DNA from: Candidatus Zixiibacteriota bacterium
GTDB lineage: Bacteria; Zixibacteria; MSB-5A5; GN15; JAAZOE01
DNA length: 64,000 nucleotides
Direction of reading: 5' to 3'
Assembly: GCA_023138975.1 (NCBI GenBank)
Contig: JAGLON010000012.1
Span: forward strand, 1 to 64,000
The position numbers were made by a program, and so were the translations under genes. The first letter of the stretch is position 1. Every line of letters starts with the position of its first letter. This document shows, piece by piece, positions 11,756 to 20,500 of the stretch. The notes under the pieces are model-generated. The model had not been told where the DNA came from, ran no database searches, and worked only from the letters and a program-made list of their open reading frames with translations.

Positions 11756-11783
11756 ATCATACAGTCATTTTGAAAAATGTCAA
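11756..11783 (-). promoter_or_regulatory. Sigma70-type promoter of the methionine operon
   Basis: On the minus strand TTGACA (11783-11778) is followed after 16 bases by TATGAT (11761-11756). This is a perfect -35 box and a 5-of-6 -10 box. Transcription should start near 11749, giving a leader of about 240 nucleotides that holds the Met-rich ORF and the terminator. Confidence 0.65.
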
Positions 11784-11851
11784 GGAGTTTCTTTTGAATG
11801 GCACTTCAAATCAAAACGATATCGGCACTTTCACTATAATAAAAAAAGTTT

Positions 11852-12910
11852 CTATTTTTTTATTGAAGCTTTGTATAAAGGAATCAATACCTCAACGGTT
11901 GTTCCCTGAAGACTGCGACTGTTTATTGAAACAGTACCGAGATGATCTTCAACAATTGACTCTACAATTGCCAGTCCCAAGCCGGGGCCATCTGATTTTA
12001 CGGTATAAAACGGATCGAAAATTTTATCTATATGCTCGTCACTAATACCGCTTCCGTTATCAGTAATACCAATTCGAGCCATCCCGTCTTTTTGCTCTTC
12101 AAGCGTCACGTTTACTGTCGAGCCTCTCCCGGATGCCTGGAACGCGTTAAGCAGTATATTAAGTATCATCTCCCGGATTTTTTCAGCATCACCATTGATA
12201 AATACTTGACCCATAATATCAGAAAATATAGTTATCCCTTCCCGTTTACCATGCTCCTCGATTGGCGAAATAGCAGAGCGAATTGTCTCGGACAAATCAA
12301 TTTTCGTCAGTTTAATGTCACCGGGTTGAGCATAAGCTAAAAACTCATTTACAGTACCATCTATCCGTTTAACCTGTCTTATAAGGATTTCATTATTTGC
12401 CACTCGCTCTTCTTCAGAAATTTCGGAATCATTGGCCCGTTCAATCGCGTTTTTGATAGCATTCAGAGGATTCTTTATTTCATGAGCTATCCCGGACGAA
12501 ATCTGTTTCATCCCAGAAATCTGCTTTGAGTTTTCCAAATGATGATATCTTTGTTCCCGCCCCCGGGAAAGACTGCGTTCATGTTTGACTAAAACCGCCG
12601 TTATAAGAGCCACTACGAAACAAATCAATATCTCGGTGAACTCCACAGCCCAATCAGGCTTAACCGTCCCGCCTTTAATAAGTACAAGGCGCGACAAGAC
12701 AGAAATTATTCCCGCGGTAAGCAAACCACCGCGTACCCCAAGCCACAGTGTCGCTATAATTATAGGTATATACAAAAACCTGCCGCTTATGACATCAATC
12801 CATCCTTTTTGCCCAAAGATCGGTTCCAGGATTAACCCATAATAAACTAACAGAGAAAACATTGCCGTAGCGGCAATAATTATTCTTTTGGAATTACTGC
12901 TCATGTGCAT
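11852..12910 (-). CDS. Membrane sensor histidine kinase
   Basis: This 352-residue kinase has several N-terminal membrane segments (about residues 8-100), including LYIPIIIATLWLGVRGG. The dimerisation/phosphoacceptor helix carries His in SSGIAHEIKNPLNA near residues 138-151. The HATPase domain shows the N box (NILLNAFQAS), G1 box (DNGSGIS) and G2 box (GPGLGLAIV). No periplasmic sensor domain or PAS is evident, so the membrane helices or a short cytoplasmic linker probably sense the signal. No response regulator is adjacent, making it an orphan kinase. It reads towards the met leader, but lies upstream of a separate promoter, so a link to methionine is not supported. Confidence 0.85.
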   Translation of the reverse strand: MHMSSNSKRIIIAATAMFSLLVYYGLILEPIFGQKGWIDVISGRFLYIPIIIATLWLGVRGGLLTAGIISVLSRLVLIKGGTVKPDWAVEFTEILICFVVALITAVLVKHERSLSRGREQRYHHLENSKQISGMKQISSGIAHEIKNPLNAIKNAIERANDSEISEEERVANNEILIRQVKRIDGTVNEFLAYAQPGDIKLTKIDLSETIRSAISPIEEHGKREGITIFSDIMGQVFINGDAEKIREMILNILLNAFQASGRGSTVNVTLEEQKDGMARIGITDNGSGISDEHIDKIFDPFYTVKSDGPGLGLAIVESIVEDHLGTVSINSRSLQGTTVEVLIPLYKASIKK

Positions 12911-13067
12911 AATGTAATATACTAATAGCGTTTAAGGCTACTTTGAACTTTCGCTAATATTACATCATGAGAGAAAGAAAACAATTAAATACTGTTTAAT
13001 TTTGTCGTAAAATAATCTCATTGACCTCATGAGAGAAAGAGAGCATAAAGATTTGTTATAAAAAAAA

Positions 13068-13084
13068 GGCGGGACTATCCCGCC
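13068..13084. terminator. Intrinsic terminator after the PilZ gene
   Basis: GGCGGGA (13068-13074) and TCCCGCC (13078-13084) form a seven-base stem with a three-base loop. A-runs on the left give a U-tract for minus-strand transcripts, ending the PilZ gene. T bases on the right make it partly bidirectional. Confidence 0.75.
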
Positions 13085-13095
13085 CTTTTATGACA

Positions 13096-13587
13096 CTATA
13101 ATTTCGTTGTTTTATCGCGGCTTAGAATCTTATCGGCTTTATCAAGCAGCTCGGAAATTGCCTGTATACCATCCTCGTCGGAGGTAACCCGGTTGCTGTC
13201 ATCCCGATCGTCTTCGTTATTGTCGGAAAAAGACGCAGAGCTCAACAGTCGGTCAACAATATATTGTCCGACTTCCTCCATGTCCTTAAATTCGAATCCG
13301 GTGACAAATAATTCCGGATTGATGTCCCGCTTAGTCCATTTCGATTCGGCCTTAAAAGTCAACGGTTCCTCATGATGCCAGGCTTTCGGCAAATCAATTG
13401 TAAAATTAAACTCAACCGCCTTTGAGATTGGATCATGACTGCAAAGCTTTAATCCGGTTCTCGAAATATCCACTGCTCTGCCAATGCCTTTGCCGGTATC
13501 GGCATCAGTGACCTGAAGGTAGTACAACAGATTTTTCCGCTTATCTTTTCGTTCATCATGCATATGACTTTTCCTCAACATTTTCAC
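13096..13587 (-). CDS. PilZ domain protein (c-di-GMP effector)
   Basis: A PilZ domain covers roughly residues 10-120 of 163. The c-di-GMP-binding pattern is visible: an arginine-rich RKDKR stretch near residue 13, and DISRTGLKL near residue 43, the D/NxSxxG motif. The remaining 40 residues are acidic and probably disordered. The start is uncertain: the longest frame begins at GTG 13587, with ATGs at 13581 and 13563. It is a single-gene unit with its own terminator. With the HD-GYP regulator at 23706 it shows that cyclic di-GMP signalling exists in this organism. Its target is unknown. Confidence 0.75.
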   Translation of the reverse strand: MKMLRKSHMHDERKDKRKNLLYYLQVTDADTGKGIGRAVDISRTGLKLCSHDPISKAVEFNFTIDLPKAWHHEEPLTFKAESKWTKRDINPELFVTGFEFKDMEEVGQYIVDRLLSSASFSDNNEDDRDDSNRVTSDEDGIQAISELLDKADKILSRDKTTKL

Positions 13588-13744
13588 CCTGTGCGTTTAA
13601 TAAACGTGTCAGGCTCGGATAAACGCCTAACCGACCTATATTATGTATCGGTCGAATGCGATAAAAATGAAGACTGAATCTTAACCGTCACATTGGATTT
13701 TGAGGAATTAGGTTTAGAGGGCGTGTGCTTAATTTTTTTGACTC

Positions 13745-14374
13745 TTACGGCTTACAATTTCGGCAGGGCGAATAACCCTCCAGAAAAGCATTTTCACGTT
13801 TTAAGAAAATCCTTTTTCGGGATTCTGATAATTTTGCCGCACTGCGGCAATCGGGCCGATGAAACCGCTTTGAACGAGTATTTGCGATGTATTGGTCCTC
13901 CTCAAGATATGGAAGTGACCAAATCCCCGTGAGATTACGAACCGAGTTTTTCTGAATAGCCAACAGCCGGTTCAACATCTTGGTATTTTTAAGATTATCC
14001 GGAAATAAATAGAGATTGGCATATCCACGTCGAATCAGTTCTTCATTAATCAAGATTGTATCGAGATAGGCAAAAGCCAGAAGCCGTCCGTATTTATCGC
14101 GGGTTCGATGCCCAAATTCAAGATTTACCTTTTGCCCAAGAACTGTTTTCCTCAGATAAATCAATGCTGAATCATAATATGGTTCGCCCTTTTCGGGAGT
14201 GTCAATAAATAATAACCTAACTTTTCCTCGCCCTTTAAGCTCAAAAGTATCGCCGTCAATGACCCGAATAACAATATCACCTGTCTCGGGATTATTGTCC
14301 GAATAACCGGCAAAACGAAGAGCAATTATAATCGCTATTACAACAAACAGGGCTATAAGACGATATTTTTTCAT
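13745..14374 (-). CDS. Membrane-anchored staphylococcal-nuclease-like protein with C-terminal metal-binding motif
   Basis: Residues 5-25 form a signal anchor. The SNase domain (about residues 33-150) retains the expected acidic and basic residues: VIDGDTFEL, VRLLFIDTPE and the arginine in HRTRDKYGR. After it comes a short cysteine/histidine module, FHRPDC then YSPCRNC, common at the C-terminus of SNase and ComEC-like proteins and likely to bind zinc. The product probably cuts DNA or RNA in the periplasm or at the cell surface. Its ATG overlaps the stop of the Rad50-like gene by four bases (ATGA), a sign of translational coupling that is surprising because the partner should be cytoplasmic. 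Confidence 0.88.
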   Translation of the reverse strand: MKKYRLIALFVVIAIIIALRFAGYSDNNPETGDIVIRVIDGDTFELKGRGKVRLLFIDTPEKGEPYYDSALIYLRKTVLGQKVNLEFGHRTRDKYGRLLAFAYLDTILINEELIRRGYANLYLFPDNLKNTKMLNRLLAIQKNSVRNLTGIWSLPYLEEDQYIANTRSKRFHRPDCRSAAKLSESRKRIFLKRENAFLEGYSPCRNCKP

Positions 14375-16773
14375 CGATTATCCGCCAGGGCAACGGTACT
14401 TGTGCCCGAATTATCAATCTCAATCTCGATAATATTCTCAGACAATTCTTTAACTTCATCAATATGAGAGACTATGATTATCTGTTGGAATCGATTCCGA
14501 AGCCGGGATAACCCTTCTACTATTGCATGCTGTCGTTCATTATCTTGTGACCCAAAAATCTCATCAAGTATAATAAAGCTGTTTTCAATACCGGCTGTTG
14601 ATGCCATTTCAATTGAAATTGCCAGCCTGAAACACAAATTGGCCAAGTCTATTTCGCCTCCCGAAAAGCGGTCAATCGAGAATTTTTCACCATTATCGTA
14701 GAGGCAGAGATTATAATCCTCATCCAACTCCACTTCCTGATATCTCCCGCCTGTCATTTCATGGAATAATTGAGATGTTTGACGGGATAGAGCAGGCCTA
14801 ATTCGACCGATTAAGAACACTCGGAACTCAGCCAACAGAAGTCCCAATTTCTCCTGATATTGGAGATTTCGGCGTAAATCAGCAACCTCTTTCTGAGATT
14901 TCTCAAACTCTTCGATCTGCTTATTGAGCTGCTCAGTGTCCTTTTCCAAGAGCTTAATCCCACCCCGAAAACGCTCAGCCAATACCTCCCCGGATGATAT
15001 TTCCTCCTGTTTCGTTTTAATACTTGTCTGAGTTTCAGTGAATTTTTCAGGATCAAAGCCAATGTTTTTCCTATCCTCGACAACCTGGTGATACTGACTA
15101 TTCAGCTTTTCAACGGCCTTGACCTGATTTTTAAGCAATTCTGCCGTTTTATCTCGCTTAGATACTCGATCACTGATTCGGATATACTCTTCTTGTGCCC
15201 TCTTCTTTTCTGTCAATTTGGCTTCAATGTCTGCCAATTTATCAGAGGAGTACTCAACTTCTTGATACTCTGCTAAACGCTGGTTCAGTATTTTTAATCT
15301 GCCTTCGGTCTCAGTTTTAGTCCTTTTCAAGCTTTCCAGTTCTGCTTCCAGAGCTGACTTCCTTCGTTCTAAGATGTTAGCCTGTTCATTCTTAGCTTCT
15401 ATTTCAGCAATATCGTTTTTGAGTTTCTGGCCGATTGTGTAAATCTCTGTCTTGCTTTTGCTGAGCGGTTTAATCTGCTCCTCTAACGATAGTAATTCCT
15501 GGGCGAAATGCTGTTCAATTGATGCAAAGTCTTTCCCAAATGATCTCAAACAGAACTCGCAAGAGGCATCCGGTCCGAGCAAATTGATACTCTCACGCTG
15601 TTTTTTTAGCTTCTTAAGATTTTCATTCAGAGCCGCCAGATCCAATTTGGTATCAGTATATTCCTGTAAGAGTTGCTCCCGGGTCTGGTTTTTGAGACTT
15701 AATGAAGACTTTAAATCGCTGAAACCGCTCATCTGTTTGGAAATAACTTTTAAGCTGTCTACTAGCTGATTTTCTTTGCTTAAGATTTTATCTGACAACT
15801 TCTTAACGACAACAATATCTTTCTCGATTTCTGACTTCTCCGTGAGTTGAGTACGAGCCTTTATGAGACCTTGGCGTATTTCTTCTAAGTCTTTAATATC
15901 AGAAATCTTAGTCGACAGTTCTGGCAAGCTGGCAACAGCTGCGTCAATATCTCCTAACTCTTTGTCTAGTCGATTCTTATCTTGAACAGCATTAGATTTC
16001 TTTACCGCCAATTCTGCTTCCTGTTTATCGAGTCGTATAAACTCTTCTCGCTGTTCCTGAATAGCGGCAAATTCCCGCTCCAGACGCGAAACCTCGGACA
16101 GCAAATCTTTCTGTTTTTCCGCAGATTGAGCCAAATTAGTGGTAAGTTCTTTTGTTTCAGCCTCTTTCTTAGAAATTTCCGAATTAATCTCATCGATATC
16201 GATCTGGCGGGCCGATATTATTTCGATATTCTGCCGAGTTCCCTTAAGTTCCTGTTTTAGGCTCTCAATGGCACTGTCTAACCTGCCAACGCCCAGCATC
16301 TTAGCCAAATGGTTGCGACGTTCAGCCGGACGGGCATCTGACAACGCATTTAATTCTCTTTGGCGGGCAAAAAAGCTGGATAGAAAGCCTTTTAGATTGA
16401 GGCCGATCAGCCTTATTATATAGTCATCAACCTCTCGGGTTGTTACGGCGTCCAGACGTCCTTGTTGAGTAAGTTTTGTCTCAGAGCGATTACTCTTACC
16501 TATTATTGAGCGATTTAATGAGTATAATTTCCCCTTGAGCTCAAAATCAAGGGTTACGGAGCAAGTATCGGACGTAGACGCACTCTGGCGTTTGATACCG
16601 TCTTTTCCGGTACGGGCGGCCCGGCTTCCGTACAAGCACCAGAGAATCGCTTCGAGGATGGTTGATTTACCGGCACCGTTTTTACCTACGATTCCGGTAA
16701 TCCCGTCATTAAAGGCAATCTTTAGATTCTGGTACCGTCTGAAATTAACCAGCTCTATTTGCTTTAGAATCAT
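14371..16773 (-). CDS. Rad50/SbcC-like SMC ATPase
   Basis: The 800-residue protein has the SMC/Rad50 plan. Walker A GKNGAGKS is at residues 30-37, a long coiled coil runs from about 160 to 640 and is interrupted near residue 404 by CEFC, a CxxC zinc hook. The ABC signature FSGGE is near 706 and Walker B SFIILDE near 735, followed by a His-loop VSHID. This matches Rad50 (archaeal size) rather than the 1000-residue E. coli SbcC. Rad50 works with the Mre11/SbcD nuclease in break repair, but no SbcD gene is adjacent on either side. The downstream coupled gene is instead an SNase protein. Confidence 0.88.
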   Translation of the reverse strand: MILKQIELVNFRRYQNLKIAFNDGITGIVGKNGAGKSTILEAILWCLYGSRAARTGKDGIKRQSASTSDTCSVTLDFELKGKLYSLNRSIIGKSNRSETKLTQQGRLDAVTTREVDDYIIRLIGLNLKGFLSSFFARQRELNALSDARPAERRNHLAKMLGVGRLDSAIESLKQELKGTRQNIEIISARQIDIDEINSEISKKEAETKELTTNLAQSAEKQKDLLSEVSRLEREFAAIQEQREEFIRLDKQEAELAVKKSNAVQDKNRLDKELGDIDAAVASLPELSTKISDIKDLEEIRQGLIKARTQLTEKSEIEKDIVVVKKLSDKILSKENQLVDSLKVISKQMSGFSDLKSSLSLKNQTREQLLQEYTDTKLDLAALNENLKKLKKQRESINLLGPDASCEFCLRSFGKDFASIEQHFAQELLSLEEQIKPLSKSKTEIYTIGQKLKNDIAEIEAKNEQANILERRKSALEAELESLKRTKTETEGRLKILNQRLAEYQEVEYSSDKLADIEAKLTEKKRAQEEYIRISDRVSKRDKTAELLKNQVKAVEKLNSQYHQVVEDRKNIGFDPEKFTETQTSIKTKQEEISSGEVLAERFRGGIKLLEKDTEQLNKQIEEFEKSQKEVADLRRNLQYQEKLGLLLAEFRVFLIGRIRPALSRQTSQLFHEMTGGRYQEVELDEDYNLCLYDNGEKFSIDRFSGGEIDLANLCFRLAISIEMASTAGIENSFIILDEIFGSQDNERQHAIVEGLSRLRNRFQQIIIVSHIDEVKELSENIIEIEIDNSGTSTVALADNR

Positions 16774-17520
16774 GGTTCAAAATTAGAACATTTCTATCCA
16801 TTTGGCAATACCCAATTGTAGTAAATGTACGCCAGCATTAACTTTATCACAAATTAAAGGGGAATATTGTAAATAACGCTTGACAAAATATGATAATAGT
16901 CTATTATATCCTCAGCGTGTGTTAAATGGCTATACGGACCATCTGAGCCGACGTGTTCGACAAGCCGAAATTACCTCTTAAACTGGCCTTTGATGTATTG
17001 TAAAAACTGCAAGTTTACTTGAGCAAACCTTGCTACTTTTTACAGGGGTCATTCAGAATTTGTTAACGCTATAACAGCGCAATAAAAATTCATCCCCTCA
17101 GATATCTTTGATACTCTGGTATGTCCGTCAAGCGTAGTTATCCATTTCATCCACTACTACACACTATGAACGATAACATGTTTATTTCTATATAAAGGAG
17201 GACGCGTTTTACAGCTCAGAAGTCTTTTGTAAGAGTCAGGTGCTTATTTTTTAGCAAAACACAGCTATTTTGGAGTTTAGCGTCCACCTCAGAAAATGAC
17301 TGAGAAAAGCTTTCACTCCTACTCCGTGATAGGAATCTTAGAATAGTTCATTTTTGTTGTATTTTCGCATCATCCCTAGATTAACCCGCGAAAATATGCA
17401 TTCCTTTACCGGCAAGCCGGATAGGGTCTTAACAAATCTGAACCGATGCCGAAGAAAGTAAAGAATGCATTTTTTAATGATGAACTTTCTCTGCCTTTCC
17501 TAATTTTAAGGAGGAAATAA
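16774..17520. other. Long gene-free region upstream of the 1660-residue secreted protein
   Basis: No convincing ORF lies in these 747 bases. A good promoter is at 16880-16907. TAAAGGAGG at 17194-17202 looks like a ribosome site but no start codon follows at a useful distance. ATTTTCGC (17361-17368) and GCGAAAAT (17388-17395) are perfect inverted arms with a 19-base spacer, possibly an operator. AAGGAGG at 17508-17514 serves the gene starting at 17521. The 5' untranslated leader would be about 600 nucleotides if the promoter is used. Confidence 0.6.
16880..16907 (+). promoter_or_regulatory. Sigma70-type promoter candidate
   Basis: TTGACA at 16880-16885 and TATTAT at 16902-16907 are separated by 16 bases. 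It points to the large secreted-protein gene beginning 600 bases downstream. Confidence 0.5.
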
Positions 17521-20500
17521 ATGTCTAAAAAACTGTTAATCGCAGTACTTACTCTCGGGTTATTGTTTTGCTTGAGCGGAACGGTTTTATCGGATGATGG
17601 CGGTATTAAGGCTCCGGCCGAACGCATCATGACGATTAATCCTGATGCTGCTCGATTCAATGATCTTACTGAGGTACAGCGTCCTGCAGATGCTTTCGAG
17701 AAGCCGATTGGCGCCCCGATTGCTCTGCCATCACCCGTAACTCTATACCCGCCCCCGTATTTTTGCGAATTTTTGGAATACCAGGGTCCCGCAGCTTATG
17801 TCTGGATGTTTCCGAATGTAAATGGTCCGTATAACATCCATCCCGTGGCAATGCGGATGACACCAGCGGAAGGCTATGACTGTGAACTGGCTAATGTTTG
17901 GTTTCTGGCTTATCCTGGAGCGACAATAGGTGTACCGGATGTAGATGTAACAATCTGGAGTGATGATGGAACCGGTTGGCCGAATGCAAATCTAGGGACA
18001 GTAACATGGTCGTTCCCTGGTGATACTCTGCCGACTGATATGGGCTGGGTCTCTATTGATGTTTCAAGTCTAGGCCTCTCATTTCATGATGGTGCCGAAT
18101 TCCATATTGGAATTACCACCAATCAAGCCTCAGCTACCGCAGGTGACACACTTGCTATGCTATCTGATGATGGCACATATGGCCAGGGTCGCGCCCATAT
18201 CGGGTTTAATGATGCTGGCGATAACTCCCTTGGCTGGGGAAGCTACACAGGAGATTACAATTTCATCGTTGCGGCAGAAGTTTGCTGCACTGAAATTCCG
18301 TTTTCTGAGTGCTACACTAACAACTATAGTGTAGGCGCAGCCTATTTCTGGAATCAGCCGGACTCATATGGAGATGATTATTTCAATATGAGAATGTCGG
18401 TTTCTGGTCCGGAAACAATTTCCGCCGTTGGCGTGGCAACATATGCGCCTAGCGTAGTCGGTACTGCCGACTTAGACGTCTTTATTTGGGGTTCCGACGC
18501 AGGATTCCCGGATCTTTCAGACGTTTGGTATCAGACCACTATCGCTTTTGGCGACATGGTCTATTTCCCCGATTACAACCATGTTGATGTCTATGCGGAA
18601 AATCTTATCCCGCGTTCTGACTTCCACATTGGTTGGTCAACTAACGAAGTCTCTGACCCGACCGGTGTTCACGGCGGTATGTCGGATGATGGATCCGAAG
18701 GTACTATGCGCAGTTCTGAGCTTCTCAGTTCTAGTTCGTGGGCGACCATGTTAGGTGACTGGGGTGTCGATGTTAATTTCTTAATCTACGCTGATATGTG
18801 TCCAGATAAGTTCTCGTTTTGTAAGACTGAAGCCGATTACTGCGGTGTTGCTTTATTCTGGAGACTGCCTGACCGTTATGGTGCGGTAGGTAACTATCAG
18901 ATGGTTTCACCGACCGGTCTGGGCTGTCGTCTCGAAAAGATTCGTATCGCTCTGTATGACAATGGTGAGCCGAGCATTTATACCGAGAACGCTGAAGTCC
19001 AGGTTTGGGACAATTCCGGTACAGACGGTCTCCCGGGTAATCTGTTATATTCATTAACGATTCTCCCGGCCGATTATGTCTTATTCCCGGGCATGCTCGA
19101 AGTTGATGTTGCAACTGAAGGTATTCGGTTTGATTCAGATGTCTGGATCGGTATCGAATCTCTGACGAGCGATACTCTACTCGGTATTCGCACCTTGTCT
19201 GATCACTATTCAGATGGTTGCGGCGCTCGCCGTTCAGCTGAACGATTAGGCGATGCTTCCTTCATTTACTTTGTAGACGACTGGGGCGTTGACGTAAACT
19301 TTGTCATAGAAGCTGATGTTTGCTGTGAGCTTCCTCCGGAAGATCCGTGTATTAATCCTACCGGTTGGCCGATTGCTGCGCACGATTATCGTCGCACCAA
19401 TCGTTCCAAATATTCTGATGGAGATGCCAAATGTAAACAGGATATGTTATGGATGCATAACGATCCTGATGGCTTTGGTTTCAACCGCCCTGTAATCGCC
19501 GATGGCAAAGTTATTGCCGCTTACGGTTCCAAATTACAGGCTTTTGATATAAACAGTGGTGTCCTGGCATGGACCATTTCCGGTCTGCCGACTATCAATG
19601 CCGGCTTCCGTAACTCTGTAGCCGTTGATGACGGTAAAGTCTATTTTGGCGGCGGTAATGCCCGTTCCTTTAACTGTGCCGATGTTACTACCGGCGCTCT
19701 TATCTGGAGCCGCAATATCGTATCGGCTGATGCCTTTGTTGGCAACACCAGCTATGCCATACCAGTCATTATGGACGGCGCGGTATATTTCACTACCGAA
19801 ATCGCATCACCTGCCAGCGCTGAGCTCGTAGCTCTTGACGCTGCTACCGGTGCTAATCTCGCTGGCTGGGCCACTAACCCGGTTATGCTTGATGGTGGAG
19901 CTGGTCAAACTCTGGCTGCCGATCCGGTAATTAGTGTACTGTATGTCGCAACCGACGGTAACGGCAACACAAGCGGTTACGGTTCTATCTATGCTATTGA
20001 TGGCGCTACCGGCGCTACCATATGGCAGTTGACCGATACCGAACTGTCGCCTTACGCTTATCCGGTTGATGAAATTGGTGAGACGGCTACTTCCGAAGTC
20101 ACGGAAGATTTTGCTGGCCCGATCGCTGTCGATCTTGATGGTGACCTTTATATCCAGTCCGCCTTTGATCCTAATACTGAGATCAACGGCCCTCCGGATG
20201 GTGTCCATTACAGAATCGACAATGCCGGTAATGTTGTTTGGGGTGTCCGCGGTGGATCTAACTTCTTCAGCGGTGCCGTTCTTGATGTTAACATGGTTTA
20301 CTTTGTTGGTGTCAGTAACTGGCTCAACACCGATGAACCTCTGGTTGCTCATGACAAAATAAGCGGTAGTGTTGTTTGGACTGCCGCCGATCAGGAACTC
20401 CTCCCATTAGAGTGGAGTGAATCACTGATCGAAGGTATTTTAGAGTGTACTCTCATCGAAGATGATATTATGTATCAGGGTTCGAGTAATGAGCCGATTT

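Noticed and set aside
19807..20352. Minus-strand frame opposite the large secreted protein
   Set aside because: It lies fully inside a well-supported gene on the other strand.
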